Source: JALSRK01 sp964461995
GTDB taxonomy: Bacteria > Acidobacteriota > Terriglobia > Bryobacterales > Bryobacteraceae
DNA: 64,000 nt
Direction: 5' to 3'
Assembly (NCBI GenBank): GCA_964461995.1
Contig: CAYWXL010000020.1
Span: 1 to 64,000 of the forward strand
A model generated the notes under the pieces. The model saw only the letters and a list, made by a program, of their open reading frames with translations. It was not told where the DNA came from and ran no database searches. Below, piece by piece: positions 25,461-32,950 of this stretch. A program made the translations under genes and the position numbers. How positions within the stretch are numbered: the stretch's first letter is position 1; each line of letters opens with the position of its first letter.

Positions 25461-26474
25461 ATGCGTAAAGCGCTCTCGATCGTCCTTGCCGGCCTGGCCG
25501 CCGTGGCCGCCGGTTACGCGGAACAGAAGAAAGTTCTCGTCTATGGTTTGAGCCCGGAATGGATCGCCGAGTTGCGCCAGGCCGCTCCGGAAGCCAAGAT
25601 CGTCCCGGTGGACCGCGACAGCATCATGCGTGAAGTCTCCGATGCCGACGCGATCATCGGTACCGTTTCGGCGGAACTCGTGCGCGCCGGCAAGCGGCTG
25701 AAGTGGGTTCAGGTTCCTAGCGCCGGCGTCGAACGCTACCTTCACCTCGCGCCCCCCGACCTGCGCGACAGCGACATCGTGCTCACCAACTGCAAGATCA
25801 TCCAAGGCCCTGAAATCGCCGACCACGCCTTCGCCCTTCTGCTCGCCACCACGCGGCGCATTCCCCGCTACCTTTCTTTGCAGCGCCAACAGACGTGGCG
25901 CCGCGAGACCTCCGGCCTGGTCGAGCTGAATGGCAAGACCGCCGTGGTCATCGGCGTCGGCGGCATCGGCTCGCAGATCGCCGTCCGCGCGAAAGCCTTT
26001 GGAATGCGAGTCGTCGGCGTGGACCCGAAAGATCTGCCGTACGCCCCCTACCTCGACCGCGTCGTCAAGCCGGACCGCCTCGACGAAGTCCTCCCTGAAG
26101 CCGACGTCGTTTTCATGGCCGCCCCGCACACCCCGGAGACGCACAAAATGATGGGGCCGCGGCAGTTCGAATTGATGAAGCGCGATTCCTACTTCATCGC
26201 CGTCTCCCGCGGCAAGACCTACGACATGAACGCCCTTGTACGCGCGCTCGATTCCCAGCATCTCGCCGGCGCCGGCGTCGATGTCACTGATCCGGAGCCG
26301 CTGCCCTCCGGGCACCCGCTATGGAAGTTCTCCAACGTGGTGATCACCCCGCACGTAGCTGGGCGCTCCGACCGTATCGGCAGGCGGCGCCTCGACCTTT
26401 TCAAAGAGAATCTGCGGCGCTTCGTCCGGGGCGAGCCCCTTCTCAACGTCGTGGACAAACAGAAGGGTTACTGA
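25461..26474 (+). CDS. Exported D-isomer-specific 2-hydroxyacid dehydrogenase homologue
   Basis: A GGAGG site six bases upstream fixes this ATG; a GTG four codons earlier is less likely. The 337-residue protein starts with a signal peptide (MRKALSIVLAGLAAVAAGYA), followed by a complete D-2-hydroxyacid dehydrogenase: GVGGIG NAD loop at about 165-170 and the catalytic trio Arg250 (AVSRG), Glu279 (DPEPLP) and His298 (TPHVAG). These enzymes reduce 2-oxoacids with NADH in the cytoplasm, so the export signal is unexpected. The gene is alone. Confidence 0.82.
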   Translation: MRKALSIVLAGLAAVAAGYAEQKKVLVYGLSPEWIAELRQAAPEAKIVPVDRDSIMREVSDADAIIGTVSAELVRAGKRLKWVQVPSAGVERYLHLAPPDLRDSDIVLTNCKIIQGPEIADHAFALLLATTRRIPRYLSLQRQQTWRRETSGLVELNGKTAVVIGVGGIGSQIAVRAKAFGMRVVGVDPKDLPYAPYLDRVVKPDRLDEVLPEADVVFMAAPHTPETHKMMGPRQFELMKRDSYFIAVSRGKTYDMNALVRALDSQHLAGAGVDVTDPEPLPSGHPLWKFSNVVITPHVAGRSDRIGRRRLDLFKENLRRFVRGEPLLNVVDKQKGY

Positions 26475-26607
26475 CCTCTCGAGTCTTCTCCTTGGCGGTG
26501 CAGGCCGCGCCCTGAAAGCGGTCCGCACGCCGCGCGAACGCTCTTCTTAACGGCGAATCAGTCCAAAAAACTTGCATTCCTGCCGAGGCGGCGATAGGCT
26601 TACTTTG

Positions 26608-26622
26608 ATCGGCAATTCCGAT
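26608..26622. promoter_or_regulatory. Short inverted repeat upstream of the ACT-domain gene
   Basis: ATCGG-CAATT-CCGAT, 5-bp arms with a 5-base centre, lies 17 bases before the start codon, overlapping the leader. A possible TTGCAT/TAGGCT promoter with 17-base spacing sits just upstream. It could be an operator; the size is small enough for chance. Confidence 0.3.
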
Positions 26623-26638
26623 TCATTGGGAGGATTCG

Positions 26639-27055
26639 ATGGCAAAACTCGATGTCAAGAAAGTGGAACGGTTCTCGATCGAAGTTCCTAACGAACCTGG
26701 CCAGGGCGCTCAGGTGCTCGGCGCAATCGCCGCCGGTGGGGCGGATCTCATCGCCGCCTGGGGCTATCCGTGCGGCGGTGAAGGATCGGCCAAGATCGAG
26801 GTGATTCCCGCCGATTCGGCCGCGTTTCGTGCGGCGGCGAAGAAGGCGAAGATCAAGGTCAAGAAGGAGTGCGCGGCCTTCTGCGTCTCCGGCCGGAATA
26901 AGATCGGCGCTCTCGCCGATGCTCTCGGACGTCTAGCGGCGAAAGGCATCAACGTGCAGGCAGTGCAAGCGATCGGCGTCGGCAGCAAGTTCGGCGCCTT
27001 GATCGAAGTGGCTTCCAAGGACGTCCGGAAAGCCGCCGGCGCGCTCGGCGCCTGA
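26639..27055 (+). CDS. Small protein with two ACT domains
   Basis: A 138-residue protein built from two ACT-like units. The first starts VERFSIEVPNEPGQGAQVLG and the second CAAFCVSGRNKIGALADALG followed by INVQAVQAIGVGSKFG. ACT domains bind amino acids and regulate enzymes of amino acid metabolism or act as independent sensors. No enzyme is fused or adjacent, so the ligand is unknown. GGGAGG precedes the ATG and a strong terminator follows, showing that it is a one-gene unit. Confidence 0.82.
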   Translation: MAKLDVKKVERFSIEVPNEPGQGAQVLGAIAAGGADLIAAWGYPCGGEGSAKIEVIPADSAAFRAAAKKAKIKVKKECAAFCVSGRNKIGALADALGRLAAKGINVQAVQAIGVGSKFGALIEVASKDVRKAAGALGA

Positions 27056-27088
27056 TCCTGCCGTTCGTGACAAACCAAAGAGAGTCAT

Positions 27089-27124
27089 AGCCGGCTCGCG
27101 CCCTGCGGGCCGGCTTTTGTTTTG
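27089..27124 (+). terminator. Intrinsic terminator of the ACT-domain gene
   Basis: AGCCGGC pairs with GCCGGCT over seven bases around a 13-base loop that itself has CGC/GCG pairing, and is followed by TTTGTTTT. Confidence 0.85.
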
Positions 27125-27189
27125 CCCCCCGGCTCCTGACGTCCCCCCGCGCTTCCCGCCGTGTCTTTTTCCGAGCGTACAATCTCAAT

Positions 27190-28164
27190 ATGGCTTTCCC
27201 TGTCCACCGCATGAGACGGATGCGCGCCCGCGAGCCGCTGCGCACGCTCGTCCGCGAAACGGTCCTCGAACCCTCGGATCTCGTCCTTCCGCTTTTTGTC
27301 TGCCCGGGGGAAGGCGTCCGGCGCGAGATCAGCGCCATGCCAGGCAATTATCAGCTTTCCATCGACGAGCTGGTCAAGGAGTGCGAAGAGGCACACTCGC
27401 TCGGCCTCGGAGGCGTGATTCTTTTCGGAATCCCCGAGACCAAGGACGAAGCCGCGTCGGAAGCTTACGCCGACGACGGCATCGTGCAGCGCGCCGTCCG
27501 GGCCGTCAAGAGGAGTGTTCCTGAGCTAGTCATCATCACCGACGTTTGCAACTGCGAGTACACCTCGCACGGACACTGCGGCAAGATCGTGGACGGCGAC
27601 GTAGACAACGACGCCACCCTGGAATGGCTCGCTAAGGCCGCTGTCTCTCATGCCCGCGCTGGAGCCGATATCGTCGCTCCCTCGGACATGATGGACGGCC
27701 GCGTGGCCGCCATCCGCAAGGCCCTCGACGAGGCCGGCTTCCCCACCACGCCGATCCTCTCCTACGCCGCCAAGTACGCCTCGGTCTTCTACGGGCCGTT
27801 CCGCGAAGCGGCCGAATCAGCTCCGCAATTCGGCGACCGGCGCAGCTATCAGATGGACCCCGCCAACGCCCGCGAGGCCATGCGCGAAATCAGCCTCGAC
27901 GTCCACGAAGGGGCCGACATCGTCATGGTGAAGCCCGCCATGCCCTACCTCGACATCATCCGCATGGCCCGCGACCGCTTCCAGCTCCCGGTGGCGGCCT
28001 ATCAGGTCTCCGGCGAGTTCTCTATGATCGTCGCCGCGGCCCGCAACGGCTGGCTGGACCGCGACCGCGCCATGATGGAATCGCTCACCGCCATCCGCCG
28101 CGCCGGCGCCGATTTCATCCTCACCTATTTCGCCAAGGACGCCGCCCGCGCTCTCGCTGGATGA
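27190..28164 (+). CDS. hemB: Delta-aminolevulinic acid dehydratase (porphobilinogen synthase)
   Basis: HemB joins two molecules of 5-aminolevulinate into porphobilinogen in heme and corrinoid synthesis. The 324-residue enzyme shows the zinc-type cysteine cluster in DVCNCEYTSHGHCG, the first active-site lysine in YAAKYASVFYGPFREA and the Schiff-base lysine in MVKPAMPYLD; LTYFAKDAARAL ends the protein. A TACAAT box lies only seven bases before the ATG and there is no ribosome-binding site, so the message may be leaderless. ispG follows 65 bases later, and the two may be co-transcribed. Confidence 0.96.
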   Translation: MAFPVHRMRRMRAREPLRTLVRETVLEPSDLVLPLFVCPGEGVRREISAMPGNYQLSIDELVKECEEAHSLGLGGVILFGIPETKDEAASEAYADDGIVQRAVRAVKRSVPELVIITDVCNCEYTSHGHCGKIVDGDVDNDATLEWLAKAAVSHARAGADIVAPSDMMDGRVAAIRKALDEAGFPTTPILSYAAKYASVFYGPFREAAESAPQFGDRRSYQMDPANAREAMREISLDVHEGADIVMVKPAMPYLDIIRMARDRFQLPVAAYQVSGEFSMIVAAARNGWLDRDRAMMESLTAIRRAGADFILTYFAKDAARALAG

Positions 28165-28229
28165 TCACGGCTCTCCGCGTGCCGCTGCCCCGTGAACCCG
28201 GTTGCTACAATCGGGGTAACGGAGCAAGT

Positions 28230-29468
28230 ATGGGACCTCAGCCCCGGCGCCGGACGCCGGTTGTGGACATTGGAGGGGTCAAAGTCGGCTGCGGGCACCC
28301 GATCGTCGTGCAGTCGATGACCAATACCGACACCGCCGACGTCGGCGCCACCGTAGACCAGATCATCGAACTGGCCCGCGCCGGCTCGGAGCTGGTGCGC
28401 GTCACCGTCAATACCCGGGAAGCGGCCGCTGCCGTCCCCAAGATCCTGGAAGCCCTCGACAAGACCGGCGTCAGCGTGCCGATCATCGGTGATTTCCACT
28501 ACAACGGTCACATTCTGCTCACCGAGTACCCCGAGTGCGCCCAGGCGCTCGCCAAGTACCGGATCAACCCCGGCAACGTCGATATCGGCAAGAAGACGGA
28601 CGACAACTTTCGCCGCATGATCGAAGTCGCCCTCCGCTACGGCCGCCCCGTGCGCATCGGCGTCAACTGGGGGTCTCTCGACCAGGCGCTCCTTACGCGC
28701 TTGATGGACGAAAACTCCCGCCGCCTGGAGCCTCGCGACACCGCCGAGGTCGTCCTGGAGGCCATGGTCGTCAGCGCTCTGGAGTCGGCCGCGGCCGCCG
28801 AGCGCTATGGCCTCGGACACGACCGGATCGTCCTCAGCGCTAAGGTCAGCGGCGTCCAGGAGCTGATTCATGTTTATCGCGAGCTCGCCCGCCGCTGCGA
28901 CTATCCCCTTCATGTCGGACTCACCGAGGCCGGCATGGGATCGAAGGGCATCGTCGCCTCCACCGCCGCCCTCGCCGTGCTGCTTCAGGAGGGCATCGGG
29001 GACACGATCCGGGTCTCGCTCACTCCCCGGCCCGGCGGTGACCGCACCGAGGAGGTCCGCATCTGCCAGCAGATCCTTCAATCGATGGGCTTGCGGAGCT
29101 TCTTGCCCCAGGTGACGGCCTGCCCCGGCTGCGGCCGGACGACGAGCACATTCTTCCAGCAAATGGCTGAAGAGATCGAGGAATACCTGCGCCGCCGGAT
29201 GCCCTCCTGGAAAGAGGAATACCCTGGCGTCGAGGAGCTACAGGTCGCGGTGATGGGCTGCGTCGTCAATGGCCCGGGCGAGAGCAAGCACGCCCACATC
29301 GGCATCTCGCTGCCGGGAACCTTCGAGGAGCCCAAGGCGCCGGTCTATGTGGACGGCCGGCTGCATACCACCCTTAAAGGCGACCGCATCGTCGCCGAGT
29401 TCATCGAAATCCTCGAACAGTACATCCAGACGCGCTACGCCCGGCCCGCCGCTCCCGCCGCCCGCTGA
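28230..29468 (+). CDS. ispG: 4-hydroxy-3-methylbut-2-enyl diphosphate synthase
   Basis: IspG (GcpE) is the 4Fe-4S enzyme of the non-mevalonate isoprenoid pathway. The chosen ATG follows GGAG by six bases and gives 412 residues; the open frame upstream lacks homology. IVVQSMTNTDTAD, GDFHYNGHI, RINPGNVDIGKK, GLTEAGMGSKG and the C-terminal cluster motif ACPGCGRTTS with GCVVNGPGE are all present. It carries the spacing of the compact two-domain bacterial form without the plant/chlamydial insertion. Confidence 0.96.
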   Translation: MGPQPRRRTPVVDIGGVKVGCGHPIVVQSMTNTDTADVGATVDQIIELARAGSELVRVTVNTREAAAAVPKILEALDKTGVSVPIIGDFHYNGHILLTEYPECAQALAKYRINPGNVDIGKKTDDNFRRMIEVALRYGRPVRIGVNWGSLDQALLTRLMDENSRRLEPRDTAEVVLEAMVVSALESAAAAERYGLGHDRIVLSAKVSGVQELIHVYRELARRCDYPLHVGLTEAGMGSKGIVASTAALAVLLQEGIGDTIRVSLTPRPGGDRTEEVRICQQILQSMGLRSFLPQVTACPGCGRTTSTFFQQMAEEIEEYLRRRMPSWKEEYPGVEELQVAVMGCVVNGPGESKHAHIGISLPGTFEEPKAPVYVDGRLHTTLKGDRIVAEFIEILEQYIQTRYARPAAPAAR

Positions 29469-29514
29469 TCCGCTTCCGGCCCTGCCCACGCCGGTTGCTA
29501 TACTCATTAGGAAA

Positions 29515-29552
29515 GAATGACCGGACGAGCTTTTCTCGTCCGGTCGGCATTC
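29515..29552 (+). promoter_or_regulatory. Long stem-loop in the leader of yjbQ
   Basis: A perfect 11-bp stem GACCGGACGAG/CTCGTCCGGTC around CTTTT, which can be extended by GAATG/CATTC. It lies 24 bases before the yjbQ start and about 50 bases after ispG. It is not followed by an unbroken T-run, so it may be a weak terminator of ispG or a leader element. Confidence 0.55.
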
Positions 29553-29576
29553 CTTTAACGACTGGAGGCGGAGACC

Positions 29577-30080
29577 ATGAGTGCTCCTGATGTGCGCGTA
29601 GCGGGCAGATCCTCGGAAGCGGAAACCAAGGCGGAGAACGCCGCCCCGTCCTATCGCATCGTCAACCGGGTCCTCGATTGGATCACCAGCGAGAAGACCC
29701 AGTTGCTCAACATCACGGACCGGATCAACGACGTCGTCCGTAGAAGCGGGATCCGGAACGGCCTCGTCCACCTGCAGTCACTGCACACCACCACCGCGTT
29801 GATCCTCACCGAGTGGCAGGACGCCCTCATCGAGGATGCCAAGCGTTTCCTGGAAGAGCTGGCCGATCCAGACCGGTATTACAAGCACAACGATCCGGAG
29901 CACTCGGATTGTGACCGCCAGAACGCCCCTTCCCACCTGCGCGGCATGATCATGGGGCAGACGCTGTGCTTGCAGGTGCGGAACGCCAAGCTCTTGCTCG
30001 GCACCTGGCAGAGCATCGTTCTGGCGGAACTCGACGGTCCACGAAACCGGTCTCTGGCGGTCCAGGTTTCCGGCGTCTGA
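29577..30080 (+). CDS. yjbQ: YjbQ/UPF0047 family protein (secondary thiamine-phosphate synthase type)
   Basis: A 167-residue protein with the family's core LHTTTALILTEWQDAL and a run of histidines, RYYKHNDPEHSDC and APSHLRGMIMG, which coordinates metal in known structures, ending in SIVLAELDGPRNRSLAVQV. E. coli YjbQ has weak thiamine-phosphate synthase activity, but its physiological role is unsettled. The ATG follows GGAGGCGGAG. The gene is followed after 12 bases by the DUF2203 protein gene. Confidence 0.88.
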   Translation: MSAPDVRVAGRSSEAETKAENAAPSYRIVNRVLDWITSEKTQLLNITDRINDVVRRSGIRNGLVHLQSLHTTTALILTEWQDALIEDAKRFLEELADPDRYYKHNDPEHSDCDRQNAPSHLRGMIMGQTLCLQVRNAKLLLGTWQSIVLAELDGPRNRSLAVQVSGV

Positions 30081-30092
30081 TCGGACCTGGGG

Positions 30093-30533
30093 ATGGCGCG
30101 CTACTTCCGTCTCGCGGAAGCCGAAGCCGTTCTCGACGCGGTGCGCGAGAAAGTCGAGCAGGCCGTGCGCGCCTACGCGGAGGTCTCCAGGACCGCCGCG
30201 GAACTCAAATCCTTGGCGCGGCATGTTGCCGACGCTGGCGGCGTTCTTCTCGACCGCAAGCGCTTCCTCAACCTTCAGGGCCGCCGGGAGGCGTTGGGCC
30301 GCCGCCTGCGGGAGCTCGTCGAGGAGATCCACGCCTTGGGCTGCCAGGTAAAGGATCTGGAGCAGGGACTCGTCGATTTCCCGACCCGTTACCGCGGGCG
30401 CGAGGTGCTGCTTTGCTGGCGCCTGGGAGAGCCGAAAATCGCCTATTGGCACGCCCCGGACGAGGGTTTCGCCGGCCGGAAGCCGATCGACGAGGACTTT
30501 CTCGCTCATCACGAAGGAGATCCCCCCGTCTGA
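30093..30533 (+). CDS. DUF2203 family protein
   Basis: A 146-residue mainly helical protein: an N-terminal pair of long helices (YFRLAEAEAVLDAVREKVEQ) followed by the diagnostic block VKDLEQGLVDFPTRYRGREV with LLCWRLGEPKIAYWHAPDEG and GFAGRKPID. This family is widespread but has no assigned function. It sits 12 bases after yjbQ, so both are probably on one transcript. No export signal. Confidence 0.85.
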   Translation: MARYFRLAEAEAVLDAVREKVEQAVRAYAEVSRTAAELKSLARHVADAGGVLLDRKRFLNLQGRREALGRRLRELVEEIHALGCQVKDLEQGLVDFPTRYRGREVLLCWRLGEPKIAYWHAPDEGFAGRKPIDEDFLAHHEGDPPV

Positions 30534-30618
30534 ATGCCAGGGGTGGCGGCCGGCCCTGTATCCGGAATAAAGTAGACAGTGAGGGGACTCATCCATCGGA
30601 ATTGGCGGAAGCTGCGCG

Positions 30619-31989
30619 ATGAAGACCTTTTATATCGAAACCTTCGGCTGCCAGATGAACGTGCACGACACCGAGAAGGTCGTCGGCGCGCTGGTGGCCC
30701 GCGGCTACCGTGAGGTGGACTCGGTCGAGCAAGCCGATCTCGTCCTCTACAACACCTGCAGCATCCGCGACAAGGCCGAGCGGAAGGTTTATAGTCGCCT
30801 CCAGCAATTCCGCCGCGAGAGGGACAAGGTGTTCGGCGTACTGGGCTGCGTGGCTCAGCAGGAAGGCGAGCGCATCTTCGAGCGCGCCCCGCACGTCCGT
30901 CTCGTCTGCGGCTCGGCAAGCTACAACCGGCTGCCGGATCTGCTCGCCGAGCTCGAGGAGGGCCGGCCTCGCGTCGTCGGGCTCACCGTAGAAACCCGCG
31001 AAACGTTCGAGACGCCCTATACGCGCCGCCGGAGTCCGTTCCAGGCCTTCATCACCATCATCGAGGGCTGCAACAAGGCCTGCGCCTACTGCGTCGTTCC
31101 GTTCACCCGCGGCCCGGAGCGCAGCCGCCCTAGCGCCGCCATCCTCGACGAAGTCCGCCGCCTCGCCGCCGAAGGATACACCGAAATCACCCTCCTCGGC
31201 CAGAACGTGAATAGCTACCGCGACCCCTCGCCTGCCGGGTGGGACTTCGCCACCCTGCTGGCCCGCGTGGCCGAGATCCCCGGCATCCGCCGCGTTCGGT
31301 TCACCACCTCGCATCCGGCCGATTTTAACCGCGACATAGTGGCCGCCATCGAAGAATACGAGACGATCTGTAACCACGTCCATCTGCCTGTGCAGTCCGG
31401 CTCGGACCACGTGCTGGCTCGTATGCAGCGCCTCTACACCCGTGAACGCTACATGGAGTGCATCGGCTGGTTGAAGGCGGCGCGGCGGCCGATCGCCATC
31501 ACCACGGACATCATCGTCGGATTCCCCGGCGAGACGGAGGAGGATTTCGAACAGACGATCACGCTGCTCGACGAAGTCGAGTACGACTCCCTGTTCAGCT
31601 TCAAGTACTCTCCCCGGCCTAACACACCCGCTCTGCAACTCCACGAACAGGTACCCGAGGAGGAGAAAGGGCGCCGCCTGCGGATCTTGCAGGAACATCA
31701 GCGCGCCATCCAGATCCGCAAGAACGCCCTACTTGTTGGTACAGTGCAGGAGGTGCTCGTCGAACGCTTCAATCCGGCCACCGGCCAGTGGGTGGGCCAC
31801 ACGCCCGAGAATCGGACGCTGAATTTTACCCATGCCGGCTCCGGTGAAGAGTCGCTCCTCGGGCGGTACGTCAAAGTGCTCGTGACGCGGTCAGGGCCGA
31901 ACTCGCTGGCCGGCGAGAGTCTCCCGGAAACCGGCCCGCCGACAGGCGAATTCTCCGCCGGAGTCGGCGTGCCGCAACGTAACAGCTAG
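30619..31989 (+). CDS. miaB: tRNA-2-methylthio-N6-dimethylallyladenosine synthase
   Basis: MiaB is a radical-SAM methylthiotransferase that converts i6A37 to ms2i6A37 in tRNAs reading UNN codons. The 456-residue protein has the three UPF0004 cysteines (TFGCQMN, NTCSIR, GCVAQ), the radical-SAM cluster CNKACAYCVVPFTRGPERSR and a C-terminal TRAM domain ending around GRYVKVLV. KTFYIETFGCQMNVHDTEK is typical of MiaB rather than RimO or MtaB. The bifunctional nuclease gene follows 33 bases later. Confidence 0.95.
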   Translation: MKTFYIETFGCQMNVHDTEKVVGALVARGYREVDSVEQADLVLYNTCSIRDKAERKVYSRLQQFRRERDKVFGVLGCVAQQEGERIFERAPHVRLVCGSASYNRLPDLLAELEEGRPRVVGLTVETRETFETPYTRRRSPFQAFITIIEGCNKACAYCVVPFTRGPERSRPSAAILDEVRRLAAEGYTEITLLGQNVNSYRDPSPAGWDFATLLARVAEIPGIRRVRFTTSHPADFNRDIVAAIEEYETICNHVHLPVQSGSDHVLARMQRLYTRERYMECIGWLKAARRPIAITTDIIVGFPGETEEDFEQTITLLDEVEYDSLFSFKYSPRPNTPALQLHEQVPEEEKGRRLRILQEHQRAIQIRKNALLVGTVQEVLVERFNPATGQWVGHTPENRTLNFTHAGSGEESLLGRYVKVLVTRSGPNSLAGESLPETGPPTGEFSAGVGVPQRNS

Positions 31990-32025
31990 GGCCTATCCCC
32001 GGCTGAAGGGAAAGCGAGGTACGTG

Positions 32026-32508
32026 ATGGAAATCGAAATGAAAATCCGCGGCCTGATGATGGACCCGGTCACCAATATGCCGATCGTGATCCTCAAGGAC
32101 GTCAAGGGCAACAGTATCCTGCCGATCTGGGTGGGAATCTACGAGGCCAACGCAATTGCCTTGGAGATCGAGAAGGTGACGACGCCGCGGCCCATGACCC
32201 ACGACCTGATCCGAACGCTCCTGCACGGACTCGAAGCCTCTGTCCGCAAGGTTGTGGTGAACGAACTCAAGGACGACACCTTTTACGCCCGCATCTGGCT
32301 GGAAAAGGATGGCCGCCTCATGAGCATCGACAGCCGTCCGAGTGATGCGCTGGCGGTAGCTCTCCGGCTGGATTGCCCCATTTACGTCGAGGACAAAGTC
32401 CTCAAGTCCTCGAAAATGGCGGCGGCGGCCGAAAAGGTCAACAACGAGGAGCTTCGCCGCTGGCTCGAAGGGCTCAACGACGAGGACCTCGGCCGCTACA
32501 AGATGTGA
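32026..32508 (+). CDS. Bifunctional nuclease (DUF151) family protein
   Basis: A 160-residue protein beginning EIEMKIRGLMMDPVTNMPIV, with LPIWVGIYEANAIALEIE, RPMTHDLIRTLL and IDSRPSDALAVALRLDCPIY, all diagnostic of the DUF151 family. A plant member has DNase and RNase activity; the bacterial role is not settled. An in-frame GTG directly precedes the chosen ATG; AGCGAGG serves as binding site. The stop codon overlaps the start of the next small gene (TGATG). Confidence 0.85.
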   Translation: MEIEMKIRGLMMDPVTNMPIVILKDVKGNSILPIWVGIYEANAIALEIEKVTTPRPMTHDLIRTLLHGLEASVRKVVVNELKDDTFYARIWLEKDGRLMSIDSRPSDALAVALRLDCPIYVEDKVLKSSKMAAAAEKVNNEELRRWLEGLNDEDLGRYKM

Positions 32509-32831
32509 TGCCCGCCGTCGGGCCGGAAGCGCTCGCCAAGCTCGAGCGGCTCGCGGCCGCCCGCATCCGCATTCTGCCGCTGCCCGGCATCGAGAGCCAT
32601 TTCGCCTTGGAGCGCGACGGCTACGCCGTATTGGTCGAGAAGTCCGCTGGCGGCTTCGGCCGGCTCGGTTCCCCTGGCCTCGTCACCGAGGAGGGGCTCG
32701 CTGTGCTCGTCTGGACGAAAGGCCGGCCTTATTTCGTCACCCGCCGCCGCCGGATCGAGGCATCGCCCTCGCAAGTCGAGGAGTTGCGCCGTTTCGCTCA
32801 AGCCGTGGAAGCAGCCCTCGAAAACCATTGA
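32508..32831 (+). CDS. Hypothetical 107-residue protein coupled to the DUF151 nuclease
   Basis: The start ATG shares one base with the preceding stop (TGATG), a hallmark of translational coupling. The protein is soluble and mixed alpha/beta: an Ala/Leu-rich N-terminal helix, a beta segment FALERDGYAVLVEKSAGGFG, another GLAVLVWTKGRPYFVTRRRR, and a final helix SQVEELRRFAQAVEAAL. I recognise no family. A strong bidirectional terminator follows, so it ends the operon starting at or before miaB. Confidence 0.7.
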   Translation: MPAVGPEALAKLERLAAARIRILPLPGIESHFALERDGYAVLVEKSAGGFGRLGSPGLVTEEGLAVLVWTKGRPYFVTRRRRIEASPSQVEELRRFAQAVEAALENH

Positions 32832-32889
32832 AGCCTGGCCCGGGGAAAGTCCCGCCCTTTTTCCGCTGGCAGCTTCCCGCCGCAAAAGG

Positions 32890-32917
32890 AAAGGGCGCCG
32901 CCAACGGGCGCCCTTTT
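32890..32917. terminator. Bidirectional intrinsic terminator
   Basis: AAAGGGCGCC and GGCGCCCTTT pair perfectly over ten bases around a seven-base loop, with T's after the stem on the plus strand and a run of A's before it. It serves the nuclease operon and the convergent TPR gene. Confidence 0.85.
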
Positions 32918-32950
32918 CATCGGAAATCGCTTCTTCCGGCCGCTGCGTCG

